From JAAYXS01 sp964550375 (GTDB lineage Bacteria > Planctomycetota > Phycisphaerae > UBA1845 > Fen-1342), in NCBI GenBank assembly GCA_964550375.1, contig CAZJYX010000013.1, positions 1 through 64,000 of the forward strand: DNA of 64,000 nucleotides, given 5' to 3'. The notes beneath the pieces were generated by a model. That model was not told where the DNA came from. It searched no databases and saw nothing but the letters and a program-made list of their open reading frames with translations. Positions 51,362-60,087 of this stretch are shown here, piece by piece. The first letter of the stretch is position 1; every line of letters starts with the position of its first letter. Position numbers and translations under genes: made by a program.

Positions 51362-52383
51362 GCCACGACGAGGATATCCTCGAGCGTTCGATCCCCATTG
51401 ACGAAGACGAGGCGCAGCGCGTGCGTCTGCGCATCCGCCGCAAGCTGCCCGGTCGGCGGCTGGACAAGTACCTGCACGGCCGCATCCCGCACCTTTCACG
51501 AACCACGATTCAGCGGCTCATCAAGCAGGGCGCCATTACGGTCAACGGCGCGCCCGCCAAGCCCAGTTACGAGATGTGCGGCGGCGACGTAATCGACCTC
51601 ACGATTCCCGCGCCGGAGCCACGCGAGGTCGCGCCGGAGGACATCCCGCTGGACATCGTCTACGAGGACGATTTCCTGCTGGCATTGAACAAGCAGGCCG
51701 GCATCGTGTGCCACCCGGCGCGCGGCGACCAGACCGGCACGCTGGTGAACGGCCTGGTGTACTACGCGAACGAGCTGAGCCACGGCTCGGACCCCTTCCG
51801 ACCCGGCATCGTGCACCGGCTCGACAAGAACACCACCGGCATCATGCTGGTGGCCAAGAACGACGAGGCGCACTGGCGCCTGGCCCTGCAGTTTGAGCGC
51901 CGCAGCTTGCAGAAGACCTACCTCGCCGTGGTACACGGCGAACTCGAGCTGGACGGCGACCGCATCGATGCACCGATCGGCGTGCATCCGGTGGTGCGTG
52001 AGAAGTTCGCCGTCATGGTCCAGGAAAACCGCATCGACATCGCCAAGAGTGCGGTGACCAACTACCGGGCGGCCGAGCGCTTTCGCGGGTACACACTGGT
52101 GGACTTGCAGCCGAAGACCGGGCGCACGCACCAGCTCCGCGTACACATGTCGCACATCGGGCATCCGCTGGTCGGCGACACCATGTATGGCGGCAAGCTG
52201 ATCAGCGAGTATGATCTGACGGGTACCGGCAGCACTGAACCGCTGATTGAGTACCAGGCGTTGCACGCCTGGCGCATTGCGTTTCGCCACCCGATCACGG
52301 AGAAGCACATGGAGCTCGAAGCTCCGTTCCACACCCGTTTCAGAGACCTCGTACAGCTCCTGCGGAGGACGCGCAGTGTGTGA
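51358..52383 (+). CDS. RluA/RluD family pseudouridine synthase
   Basis: A 341-residue RNA modification enzyme. Residues 30-85 are an S4 RNA-binding domain ('RRLDKYLHGRIPHLSRTTIQ'). The catalytic domain carries 'HRLDKNTTG' with nucleophile Asp156, followed by 'KTYLAVVHGEL' and 'LQPKTGRTHQLRVHM'. The S4 domain and overall plan match RluD, which modifies helix 69 of 23S rRNA, though the RluA group includes enzymes of other specificity. GTG start overlaps the previous stop codon; dacB starts eight bases before its own end. I leave the gene symbol open because specificity cannot be fixed. Confidence 0.92.
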   Translation: MSHDEDILERSIPIDEDEAQRVRLRIRRKLPGRRLDKYLHGRIPHLSRTTIQRLIKQGAITVNGAPAKPSYEMCGGDVIDLTIPAPEPREVAPEDIPLDIVYEDDFLLALNKQAGIVCHPARGDQTGTLVNGLVYYANELSHGSDPFRPGIVHRLDKNTTGIMLVAKNDEAHWRLALQFERRSLQKTYLAVVHGELELDGDRIDAPIGVHPVVREKFAVMVQENRIDIAKSAVTNYRAAERFRGYTLVDLQPKTGRTHQLRVHMSHIGHPLVGDTMYGGKLISEYDLTGTGSTEPLIEYQALHAWRIAFRHPITEKHMELEAPFHTRFRDLVQLLRRTRSV

Positions 52384-53839
52384 GCGCGGCCCGCGCCGGG
52401 CAACCTGGCTAGGCGCAGCGGCCGTCCGGACACTTGCCCTGCTGGCGGTTCTGACGCTGGTGCTACCGGCGGCCGGCCAGTCGCCGGCGGTGGGCGCGGT
52501 CCGGACACAACTTGACGCGCTGCTGGCAACCGCGGGACCGGAAACGCAGGTCGGCCTGGCCGTCGTGGACGTCGCCAGCGGCGAAAGCTGGTTCGCGCAC
52601 GCGGCGCAGCAGCCGCTCAAGCCGGCCAGCGTGATGAAATTGCTCGTGACGGCGGCGACCCTGGACCGCTTCGGGCCGGACTTCAGCTACCACACGGATG
52701 TGTATGTGCATGACGGCGAGCTGTGGATCATTGGATCCGGAGATCCGGCACTGGGCGACGAGCGCATCGCGGGGCGGCACGGCCGGCCGGCGCTGCAGGT
52801 GCTGGACGACTGGGTCGCCGCGGTGCGGGACGCGGGCGTCACGCGGCTTGAGCGCATCGTGCTGGACGACAGCATCTTCGAGCGACCCGGGCGCCATCCG
52901 GATTGGCCGGTCGATCAGCAGGATCGCTGGTACCAGGCGCCCGTGGGCGGGCTGAATCTGAACAACAACTGCCTGGATGCGTCGGTCCAGGTCAGCGGCG
53001 GGAACGTAACGCTGCTGTTGCAGCCGAACCTGCCGGCGACGTTCATCGCCAACTCGCTGCAAGCCGGGAAGCAGAACAAGCCGATTCTGCGGCGCAGGCC
53101 GGACAGCGACGTGTTCGAGTTCAGCGGGCCGGTCACACAGAGCGCGGCCTTCAAGCCGGCCAGCGTTGGACGGCCCAGCGTTTTCCTGGGATACGCGCTG
53201 GAGACGGCGCTGGGTACGCGCGGCGTCGCGGTGGACGGCCCGGTCGTACGTCGCACGATCCCGGCTGAGACGCTGGCGCGGTTGACACCCGTGGCCCGTC
53301 ACACGACGCGCATGCCGGACGTGCTGTGGCGCTGCAACACGTTCAGCCAGAATCTGTTCGCCGAATGCCTATTAAAGACGCTGGTCGCCTATCGGCCGGA
53401 TGGCCGCCGCAGCGGCGAGCCGGGCAGTTGGGAGGCCGGCGCCGACCAAATGCGCCGCCAACTGACCGCCCTGGGATTGGACCTGGAAACGGCGGTGTTA
53501 CGCGACGGCAGCGGTTTGAGTCATCAGAATCGCCTGACAGCCGAGCAGCTGGCGCAACTGCTGCGGCTGATGGCGCGACATCGGCATGCGGCCATGTACG
53601 CTGCCAGCCTGGCCGAGCCCGGGCAGCCGGGCTCGATGCAGCGGCGCTACGATTACCCGGCGCTGCGCGGCCGGGTGCGGGGCAAGACTGGCACGCTGAG
53701 CGGCGTGCGCACGCTGGCCGGTTACGTCGAGCGCCCGGATGGCGCGCGCCTGGCCTTCGCGGTGCTGTGTAACGGACCGAAGGTGGCGGACATGCCGCTG
53801 CAGGTGGCGCGCATACTGGCGACGGCGGGCCTGAATTAG
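52376..53839 (+). CDS. dacB: D-alanyl-D-alanine carboxypeptidase/endopeptidase (PBP4 type, S13)
   Basis: A 487-residue exported penicillin-binding protein that trims peptidoglycan side chains or cleaves cross-links. Signal peptide (17-34), then the S13 motifs: 'SVMK' (85-88, serine nucleophile), 'SQN' in 'NTFSQNLFAE', and 'KTGTL' in 'VRGKTGTLSG'. The long insertion between the first two motifs is typical of PBP4. GTG at 52376 has GGAGG seven bases upstream, overlapping the pseudouridine synthase gene by eight bases. A complete S13 enzyme supports peptidoglycan turnover in this organism, in line with murA and the SPOR protein. Confidence 0.93.
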   Translation: MCERGPRRATWLGAAAVRTLALLAVLTLVLPAAGQSPAVGAVRTQLDALLATAGPETQVGLAVVDVASGESWFAHAAQQPLKPASVMKLLVTAATLDRFGPDFSYHTDVYVHDGELWIIGSGDPALGDERIAGRHGRPALQVLDDWVAAVRDAGVTRLERIVLDDSIFERPGRHPDWPVDQQDRWYQAPVGGLNLNNNCLDASVQVSGGNVTLLLQPNLPATFIANSLQAGKQNKPILRRRPDSDVFEFSGPVTQSAAFKPASVGRPSVFLGYALETALGTRGVAVDGPVVRRTIPAETLARLTPVARHTTRMPDVLWRCNTFSQNLFAECLLKTLVAYRPDGRRSGEPGSWEAGADQMRRQLTALGLDLETAVLRDGSGLSHQNRLTAEQLAQLLRLMARHRHAAMYAASLAEPGQPGSMQRRYDYPALRGRVRGKTGTLSGVRTLAGYVERPDGARLAFAVLCNGPKVADMPLQVARILATAGLN

Positions 53840-53970
53840 CCGGCCGGCGGGTGGTCAGGTGCGGCGTGGGCTTGTGCATTCACGCTCAGGCGGCACAATG
53901 GTGGCGCACCGCGAAGGTTGGCGGTGCCGACCTTCCGAGTAAGGTAACTTCAGAGAGCTAGGAGCTATTC

Positions 53971-54603
53971 ATGAAGGGATCGTGGGTGGCCGGCGTGCTG
54001 GCCGGTATGGGCATTGTGACGGTGATGTTCGCGCTCAGCGGCCGGCTGGACGCCCAGGGTGGCCCGGCGGCAACAGGACGCGTGGCCACGATTGACGTCC
54101 AGTTGATCATGAATGAATACGAGGGCTGGAAGGCCCTGGCGGACGAGGTGGACCAGGCGCGTACCCGGCTCAACGAGGAGCAGGCCAAGCGCCAGAAGAG
54201 TATCGAGGCCATGGGGACGACCATCGAAGCGATGGGCCACGAAGATCCGGCGTACGTGAAGCGCATGGCTGATTACTACGAAGCCATTGTGGCGCTCAAG
54301 ACATGGCAGCAGGTCATGCAGTCGGCGCTCGAGCGCGAGTTCACCGTCGCCACGGACCGGCTCTACCGCGATCTGCTCAGCCAAACGCGCAGTTTGGCTG
54401 AGGCGGCCGGCTACGACATCGTGCTGGACTCGATGCCCTACCGCCAGATGGCTGACCCGCAGGCGATTCAGGAGCAGATTGCAGAACGCAAGGTCGTCTA
54501 TTCCAACCAAGCTGTCGACATTTCGCAGCTTGTGCTGGACAAGCTTAACGGTGTGTGGCGCGGTCGAACGCCCACGCCGCTGCTGCAGTTGCCCGATTTC
54601 TAG
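53971..54603 (+). CDS. skp: OmpH/Skp family periplasmic chaperone
   Basis: A 210-residue exported protein. Signal or anchor segment 5-25, then 'VATIDVQLIMNEYEGWKAL' as the start of the OmpH domain. A long charged coiled coil (55-130) forms the Skp tentacles, with a return strand near 'YDIVLDSMPYRQ'. Skp holds unfolded outer-membrane proteins during transit to the BAM complex. Its position just before lpxD is the classic one, although bamA is not adjacent here. ATG has GGAG six bases upstream. Sequence similarity to E. coli Skp is low but the layout is clear. Confidence 0.85.
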   Translation: MKGSWVAGVLAGMGIVTVMFALSGRLDAQGGPAATGRVATIDVQLIMNEYEGWKALADEVDQARTRLNEEQAKRQKSIEAMGTTIEAMGHEDPAYVKRMADYYEAIVALKTWQQVMQSALEREFTVATDRLYRDLLSQTRSLAEAAGYDIVLDSMPYRQMADPQAIQEQIAERKVVYSNQAVDISQLVLDKLNGVWRGRTPTPLLQLPDF

Positions 54604-54706
54604 GATTCGTCCGCCCGCCGCTCGCTGCGGACGGGCACGTGACCGGACACCGGTGATTGCCACCCGCTGGGCCGGGCCGGCCGGGTGTTGGTGAGTTTCA
54701 AGGGAC

Positions 54707-55759
54707 ATGAACGCCCCAATGGAAATCTCGGCGCTGGACTTGGCTGGAAGGCTGGGAGGCAAACTGACCGGCGAAGGTCAGCGTGTCCTCCGTGCCGTTG
54801 CCACGCTCGAAGAAGCCGGCCCGGACACCCTTTCGTGGCTGCGCGGCAACGAGTCGCCCAAACGGCTTGAGCACTGCCGCGCCGGGGCCATTTTGGTAAC
54901 GCCCGAATGCGAAGTACCGGACACCTGCACGGTCATACGCGTGCCGGACCCGGACTTGGCGCTATGCGACGCGCTGCGTCTGCTTTGCCCGCCGCCGGAG
55001 CAGGTTCCGGCCGGGGTGCATTCCAGTGCGGTCGTGGCGGCGGATGCACAGGTGGCGGGCGCGGCGATTGGGCCGCACGTCAGCGTCGGTGCGGGTGCGG
55101 TTGTGGGTGCCGGAACGCAGCTACACGCGGGCGTGCACATCGGGGCGGAGACGCGCATCGGACGCGATTGCGTGCTGTGGCACAATGTCGTGGTCCGCGA
55201 GCGGACTATCATCGGAGACCGGGTCATAATCCACCCGAACGCGACGCTGGGCGCGGACGGCTTCGGCTACCTGCCGCGGAACGGTCGGCATGTGAAGGTC
55301 CCGCAGGTCGGCGCGCTGGTAATAGAGGACGACGTCGAGATCGGCGCCTGTACGTGCATCGACCGGGCCAAGACCGGTGTAACGCGCATCGGGCGCGGCA
55401 CGAAGATTGATAACCTGGTGCAGATTGGCCATAATGTCCGCGTCGGTGAGCACTGCGTGCTGGTGTCGCAGACTGGAATCGCCGGTTCCGCCACGCTGGG
55501 TCACCACGTCATGTTGGCCGGGCAGGTGGGCGTGACTGAGCACGTCCAGATAGGTGACTGTGCGCGGGTCGCGGCCAAGTCGGGAGCTTCCCGGGACGTG
55601 CCCGCCGGGACGGTTTTCCGCGGCAACCCCGCCACCGACAACGGCGCGTTCTCGCGCCAGCAGGTGATCGTCCGCAGGCTACCGGCATTGGCTCAGCAGG
55701 TGCGCGAGTTGGTCCGTCGGGTCGAGCAACTTGAGTCAGCAGCAAACGATAGAACGTGA
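54707..55759 (+). CDS. lpxD: UDP-3-O-acylglucosamine N-acyltransferase LpxD
   Basis: A 350-residue acyltransferase of lipid A synthesis; it adds the second hydroxyacyl chain from ACP to the glucosamine unit. The N-terminal uridine-binding domain (1-100) is followed by left-handed beta-helix hexapeptide repeats (105-300), including 'IHPNATLGADGFGY', 'VIEDDVEIGACTCIDRA' and 'LVQIGHNVRVGEHCVLVSQ'. The last contains the catalytic-type histidine. A C-terminal coiled helix closes the trimer. The next gene starts 29 bases before its stop. No strong ribosome binding site at the ATG; an in-frame ATG four codons later is possible. Confidence 0.94.
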   Translation: MNAPMEISALDLAGRLGGKLTGEGQRVLRAVATLEEAGPDTLSWLRGNESPKRLEHCRAGAILVTPECEVPDTCTVIRVPDPDLALCDALRLLCPPPEQVPAGVHSSAVVAADAQVAGAAIGPHVSVGAGAVVGAGTQLHAGVHIGAETRIGRDCVLWHNVVVRERTIIGDRVIIHPNATLGADGFGYLPRNGRHVKVPQVGALVIEDDVEIGACTCIDRAKTGVTRIGRGTKIDNLVQIGHNVRVGEHCVLVSQTGIAGSATLGHHVMLAGQVGVTEHVQIGDCARVAAKSGASRDVPAGTVFRGNPATDNGAFSRQQVIVRRLPALAQQVRELVRRVEQLESAANDRT

Positions 55760-57041
55760 AGTCCAGCTCGCCGGGCGCGGACTCTTTACGGGGTTTGAAG
55801 TCAACGTGCGCTTCAAGCCCGCGGCGCCGGGCAGCGGCATCACGTTCATTCGCGCCGACCAGCCGCAACCCATCCGCGTGGCGGCCCGCATAGAGAATCT
55901 CTCGCGGCGCGCGCGGCGCACGTCCCTCAAGAACGGCACCGTCACGATCGAGACGGTCGAGCATTGTCTCGCGGCGATTCGGGCCCTGTCGATCGACAAC
56001 CTGGACGTCGAGCTGGACAACGCCGAGCTGCCCGCCGGCGACGGCAGCTCGCTGCTGTTCACAGATGCCCTGACGTCGGCCGGCATAATCCAGCAGGACG
56101 CGGAGCGGCGTTATCTGCATATTCCGGATGCCATTCGCGTGGCTGACAGCGACGCCGAACTGGTGGCCTGGCCGGGCAGCGATCAGCGGCTCGACATTTA
56201 CTACGAACTGGACTACGGCCCGGACAACCCGATCGGGCGGCAGACGCACCACTTCATCCTCGATCGCGACGGCTACATGCAGCACATCGCCCCGGCCCGC
56301 ACATTCGTGCTGGAAGCCGAGGCGCGCCAAATGCAGGCCGCCGGCCTCGGCACGCACGTGACGTACGAAGACGTGCTCGTGATCGGGCGGGAGGGCCCGA
56401 TCGACAACAGCTACCGCTTTCCGGACGAGTGCGTACGCCACAAGATCCAGGACCTGATCGGCGACCTGATGCTGTCGGGCATGTTCGTCTGCGGACGGAT
56501 CTTCGCGCGGCGTTCCGGACACCGCCTCAATCATGAGCTGGTTCGCCGGCTGCACGACCTGGCCATCAGCCAGCAGCGCACCGGCGAGCTGGCGCGGCAG
56601 CCGCGGCTGGACATCTACGCCGTGCAGCGCACCCTACCGCATCGCTACCCGATGCTGCTGGTGGACCGGGTGGTGGAGATGGATGGCGAGCGCCGCGCCG
56701 TCGGCATCAAGAACGTGACGATCAACGAGCCGTTCTTCCAGGGTCATTACCCGCGGCAGCCCATCATGCCCGGTGTGCTGATCATCGAGGCCATGGCCCA
56801 GCTTGGCGGGCTGCTGCTATCGCAGAAGCTCGAGCACAAGGGCAAGGTCGCGGTGCTGCTGAGCCTGGACAAAGTGAAATTCCGACGCCCGGTTGTCCCG
56901 GGCGACCAGTTAATCCTGGAGGCGCAGGCGGTACGCGTGAAATCACGGACCGGCGAGGTGTTCTGCCAGGCCCACGTGTCTTCGGACCTGGCGGCCGAGG
57001 CCAACATCCGGTTCATGCTGGTAGACGCGGACCCGAGTTGA
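55731..57041 (+). CDS. lpxC/fabZ: Bifunctional LpxC-FabZ fusion
   Basis: A 436-residue fusion. Residues 1-285 are LpxC, the zinc deacetylase that commits UDP-acyl-GlcNAc to lipid A; zinc ligands His78 ('TVEHCLAA'), His237 and Asp241 ('RHKIQDLIGD') and catalytic His264 are present. Residues 295-436 are FabZ, the 3-hydroxyacyl-ACP dehydratase: 'LPHRYPMLLVDRV', 'GHYPRQPIMPGV' with catalytic His339, and Glu353. The pairing puts use and dehydration of 3-hydroxyacyl-ACP on one chain. The same fusion is known in Bacteroidetes and some other groups. Start is TTG at 55731 inside lpxD; no strong ribosome binding site, so coupling is likely. Followed by lpxA after ten bases. Confidence 0.94.
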   Translation: MSQQQTIEREVQLAGRGLFTGFEVNVRFKPAAPGSGITFIRADQPQPIRVAARIENLSRRARRTSLKNGTVTIETVEHCLAAIRALSIDNLDVELDNAELPAGDGSSLLFTDALTSAGIIQQDAERRYLHIPDAIRVADSDAELVAWPGSDQRLDIYYELDYGPDNPIGRQTHHFILDRDGYMQHIAPARTFVLEAEARQMQAAGLGTHVTYEDVLVIGREGPIDNSYRFPDECVRHKIQDLIGDLMLSGMFVCGRIFARRSGHRLNHELVRRLHDLAISQQRTGELARQPRLDIYAVQRTLPHRYPMLLVDRVVEMDGERRAVGIKNVTINEPFFQGHYPRQPIMPGVLIIEAMAQLGGLLLSQKLEHKGKVAVLLSLDKVKFRRPVVPGDQLILEAQAVRVKSRTGEVFCQAHVSSDLAAEANIRFMLVDADPS

Positions 57042-57051
57042 AACTGAGCGA

Positions 57052-57939
57052 ATGAGCGAGATACACCCCACTGCGTTCGTGCATCCCCACGCCGAACTAG
57101 GCCGCGACATCCGGATCGGCCCCTTCTGCCACGTCGGACCCGGCGTGCAGCTTGGCGATGAGTGCGAGCTGGTCAGCCACGTCACGTTACTGGGGCCGGC
57201 CCAGTTCGGGCCGCGCAACGTTTTCCACCAGCAGGTGACGCTGGGCGCACCGCCGCAGGACCTGAAGTACCGCGGCGGCCCCACCCGGCTGATCGTCGGC
57301 TCGGACAACATCTTCCGCGAGCAGGTCACGGCGCATCGTGGCACCGAGGTCGATCGGCTCAGCGGCGGCGCCACGCGCATCGGCAGTCACAACCTGCTAA
57401 TGGTCGGCGTGCATGTGGCGCACGACGCCGACCTGGGCGACAACATCATTCTGGCCAATTGCGTGCAGATCGCCGGGCACGTGCGCATCGAAGACCGCGT
57501 CGTGGTCGGCGGCGCCTCGGCCATGCACCACTTCGTGACGATCGGCCGCACGGCTTACGTCGGCGGCATGACGCGCATGACGCACGACGTGCCGCCCTAT
57601 ATGAAGGTCGAAGGCCACGAGCAGACCGTGCGCGGCGCGAACGTCGAGGGCATGCGCCGCTGGCAGATGCCCGAAGCGTCAATCCTGGCAATCAAGAGCG
57701 CGGCGCGCCTGCTCTATGCCCGCAAGGGCGGCCGCTCCCCGCTGCGAACGGCCGAGGCCCTGCGGCAGATCGAGGGCAACGGCCTGATGCACGACGAGCA
57801 CGTGCGTTACCTGGTCGAATTTCTGCAGCGCAAGCTGGCGATCGGCGTCTACGGCCGGGTGCGCGAGCGCACCCGGTGCGACCAGGATGCGGACCGCGCG
57901 AACTTCTACCAGCTCAGCGCGACAGAGGAGAGACAGTGA
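57052..57939 (+). CDS. lpxA: UDP-N-acetylglucosamine acyltransferase LpxA
   Basis: A 295-residue acyltransferase catalysing the first step of lipid A synthesis. Left-handed beta-helix repeats fill residues 1-190 ('IHPTAFVHPHAELG', 'GVHVAHDADLGDNIILANC'), with catalytic-type His in 'LMVGVHVAHDADLG'. The C-terminal helical domain is present ('MRRWQMPEASILAIKSAARLL'). 'LGAPPQDLKYRGGPTRL' is the standard LpxA ligand loop. Acyl length and the choice between ester and amide cannot be read safely. The stop codon overlaps the GTG of the following oxidoreductase by four bases, a strong hint that the two enzymes work together. Confidence 0.96.
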   Translation: MSEIHPTAFVHPHAELGRDIRIGPFCHVGPGVQLGDECELVSHVTLLGPAQFGPRNVFHQQVTLGAPPQDLKYRGGPTRLIVGSDNIFREQVTAHRGTEVDRLSGGATRIGSHNLLMVGVHVAHDADLGDNIILANCVQIAGHVRIEDRVVVGGASAMHHFVTIGRTAYVGGMTRMTHDVPPYMKVEGHEQTVRGANVEGMRRWQMPEASILAIKSAARLLYARKGGRSPLRTAEALRQIEGNGLMHDEHVRYLVEFLQRKLAIGVYGRVRERTRCDQDADRANFYQLSATEERQ

Positions 57940-59012
57940 GCGAGCCTGTACCGGTCGCCGTTGTCGGTGCCGGCCATATGGGCCGGTATCACGTGCAGAA
58001 GTACGCTGCCCTGCCGGGCGCCAGGCTGGTGGCCGTGGTCGATCGCGACGTGGAGCGTGCCCGCGCCCTGGCCGAGCCGCTCGGCGTGCGCTACGGCCAG
58101 ACGCTAACGCCCGAGTTGGGCGACGTGGCCGCGGTTAGCGTGGCCGTGCCGACTCAGGACCATCTCGAGGTGGCCCGCCCGCTGATCCAGCGCGGCATTG
58201 CCGTGCTGGTTGAGAAGCCGCTGGCCGCGACGGTGGCCGAGGCGGAGGAGATCACCCGGCTGGCCGCCAGCCATGATGTCATCGTGCAGGTCGGCCACAC
58301 CGAGCGCTTCAACCCGGCCGTGCAGGCTGTGGCCCGCATGGAAATGCGGCCCAAGTTCATCGAGACGCACCGGATCAGCCCGTTCACCTTCCGGTCGGCG
58401 GACGTCGGCGTCGTCTTCGACATCATGATCCACGACATTGACATCCTGCTGCACCTGGTGCGCGACGAGGTCCTGCGGGTTGACGCCGTGGGTGTCAACG
58501 TGCTGGGGCCCCATGAGGACATTGCCAACGCGCGCATCGCCTTCCGCGGCGGCGCCGTCGCCAACCTGACCGCCTCGCGCCTGGCCCTCAAGACCGAGCG
58601 CAAGCTGCGGGCCTTCAGCGAAAGCGCCTACGTCTCGCTCGACTATCAGAAGAAGGTCGGCGTGGCGATCAAGCTGGACAAGAACCTCAACGTGCTGAAG
58701 CTGGCCCGCGAGCGCAACGTCCAGGACCTCTCCCAACTCGCCGGGCTCGACTTCGGCAAGCTGGTGCAGGTCGAGCCATTGGTCATAAACGACCAGGACC
58801 CGCTCAAGCACGAGTTGGAGACCTTCCTGGAATGCGTGCGCGACCGGCGACCGCCGCCGGTTTCAGCCGCCGACGGCCTGGCGGCCGTCCGACTGGCCAC
58901 GCAAGTCGTGGACTCGCTTTCGGCCCACCGCTGGGACGGCGAGGCCGGCCAGCGCGTGGGCCTGGCCGCGGACATCTTCGGCCGTGTCGCCGCCGGCAGC
59001 AGCGACAGCTAA
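57936..59012 (+). CDS. Gfo/Idh/MocA oxidoreductase, possible GnnA
   Basis: A 358-residue NAD-dependent oxidoreductase. The Rossmann motif 'VVGAGHMGRYHVQKY' opens the protein, and 'VLVEKPLA' with 'VGHTERFNPAV' is typical of the family. It is coupled to lpxA (four-base overlap; GAGGAG before GTG). Oxidoreductases in this position include GnnA of Acidithiobacillus and Leptospira. GnnA oxidises the 3-OH of UDP-GlcNAc so that GnnB can add an amino group, giving lipid A with amide-linked chains only. No GnnB aminotransferase lies in the window after this gene, so GnnA is a hypothesis. An oxidoreductase for another UDP-sugar is the alternative. Confidence 0.85.
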   Translation: MSEPVPVAVVGAGHMGRYHVQKYAALPGARLVAVVDRDVERARALAEPLGVRYGQTLTPELGDVAAVSVAVPTQDHLEVARPLIQRGIAVLVEKPLAATVAEAEEITRLAASHDVIVQVGHTERFNPAVQAVARMEMRPKFIETHRISPFTFRSADVGVVFDIMIHDIDILLHLVRDEVLRVDAVGVNVLGPHEDIANARIAFRGGAVANLTASRLALKTERKLRAFSESAYVSLDYQKKVGVAIKLDKNLNVLKLARERNVQDLSQLAGLDFGKLVQVEPLVINDQDPLKHELETFLECVRDRRPPPVSAADGLAAVRLATQVVDSLSAHRWDGEAGQRVGLAADIFGRVAAGSSDS

Positions 59013-59079
59013 ACAGGTTGGTCAGATTGGCGGGTCCAGGCGTCGGGGCGGCGCGGTTCCGCTCCCGTGAGCGGTCACG

Positions 59080-59463
59080 CTAACAACCGGCCAGGTCCGT
59101 CCGGTTGTCAGCAACCGCGCGACGGAACTCAATGCCGATCTCGAAGGTCCCCGCCAGCACCCGCCGCGTGCGCGCGACTGTGCCGTTCACGTGCGTAATC
59201 TCGTTGTTGGCGTGCGGCAGAAGCGCTTCGACCTGCGTTCCGGCCGGGATCTCCCGCCCAAGCTGCACAGCCAGACCTTTGTGCGAGATATTCACGGTCT
59301 GGCCCACACAGGAGGCCGCCGCGTCCGAGGCAGGATCATGCCAGCACAAGCGGCAGGGCACGCGGTGGGGCATACGCGGCAACCCGCGGGCGTTTCGCCG
59401 GTCACCAGATTGTGTCAGGCCGGTGGCCACCCGAACTCCAGCAGGCATGGATACCGATTGCAT
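59080..59463 (-). CDS. PilZ-domain protein
   Basis: A 127-residue protein beginning 'MQSVSMPAGVRV'. A PilZ-like domain is indicated by 'RMPHRVPC', followed by 'NISHKGLAVQLGREIPAGTQ' (the usual D/NxSxxG motif, with NISHKG) and a closing beta strand 'GTFEIGIEFRR'. PilZ domains bind cyclic di-GMP and control motility, adhesion or polysaccharide export. The basic RxxxR motif is represented by 'RMPHRVPCR', so binding is plausible. ATG at 59463 has GGGAG seven bases upstream. No diguanylate cyclase is in the window. Confidence 0.78.
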   Translation of the reverse strand: MQSVSMPAGVRVATGLTQSGDRRNARGLPRMPHRVPCRLCWHDPASDAAASCVGQTVNISHKGLAVQLGREIPAGTQVEALLPHANNEITHVNGTVARTRRVLAGTFEIGIEFRRAVADNRTDLAGC

Positions 59464-59749
59464 GGCCAGACTCCCGCAGTGCGGGCCGGTTAGGCGACCC
59501 GCCGGCCGGGCGGGACCGCGACCCCTGCGCAGGGTGCTCACGCCCGCGCAACTAATATCGGCTGGACAGCCGCACATGCTGAAAGCCCGTTCGGGCCGCG
59601 CGGATGCATGCGGCGTCTTAAATATTGTTGCGTCAAGATGTTAGGAGACTTGCCCCGCCCAGACCCTGCGACTGCCCCTGTTGGCCGCCAAGCCCGTCCG
59701 GGCAGGTGCCGGCCGAACGCCTACCCCCGGCCGGCCCGAAAGCGTGTCG

Positions 59750-60016
59750 TCAGGACCCGACCGGCGCCTTGGCGAGCAGCTCCACGGCGGTGAGTGGATC
59801 GACGGAGATTGCCGTCAGTTCACCATTGTCCTTGCGCAGCAGCACGCGCAGCAGCCACAGCCGCCCGTCCTTGCTATGGGCGAAAGTGCTGCCGGTCTTC
59901 TCCTGGCGGATGGACTCGATCGTGCCGACGACCGCAGCGCGCCAGTTGCCCTCGCGTCGGTCGACCTGCTGAATTATGCGGACCCGTTGGCCCGGCCGGC
60001 ATTCGTCAATCGTCAT
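59750..60016 (-). CDS. Small beta-rich protein of unknown function
   Basis: An 88-residue protein, 'MTIDECRPGQRVRIIQQVDR' onward, with an SH3-like or small beta-barrel pattern: 'GQRVRI', 'VVGTIESI', 'DGRLWLLRVLL' and 'GELTAISVD'. The coherent strand pattern suggests a real gene. Such small barrels often bind nucleic acid or proteins. No strong ribosome binding site. It lies 72 bases before the BatA-like gene's 3' end on the same strand, so it could be the last gene of that cluster. The 59464-59749 stretch next to it shows nothing. Confidence 0.6.
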   Translation of the reverse strand: MTIDECRPGQRVRIIQQVDRREGNWRAAVVGTIESIRQEKTGSTFAHSKDGRLWLLRVLLRKDNGELTAISVDPLTAVELLAKAPVGS

Positions 60017-60087
60017 TGGCCACTCGCACCTGGCTTGCCCGGCGCCGCTCCGGCACGCCCGGGCGACGCGGGCGCTTCACGCGCCGC

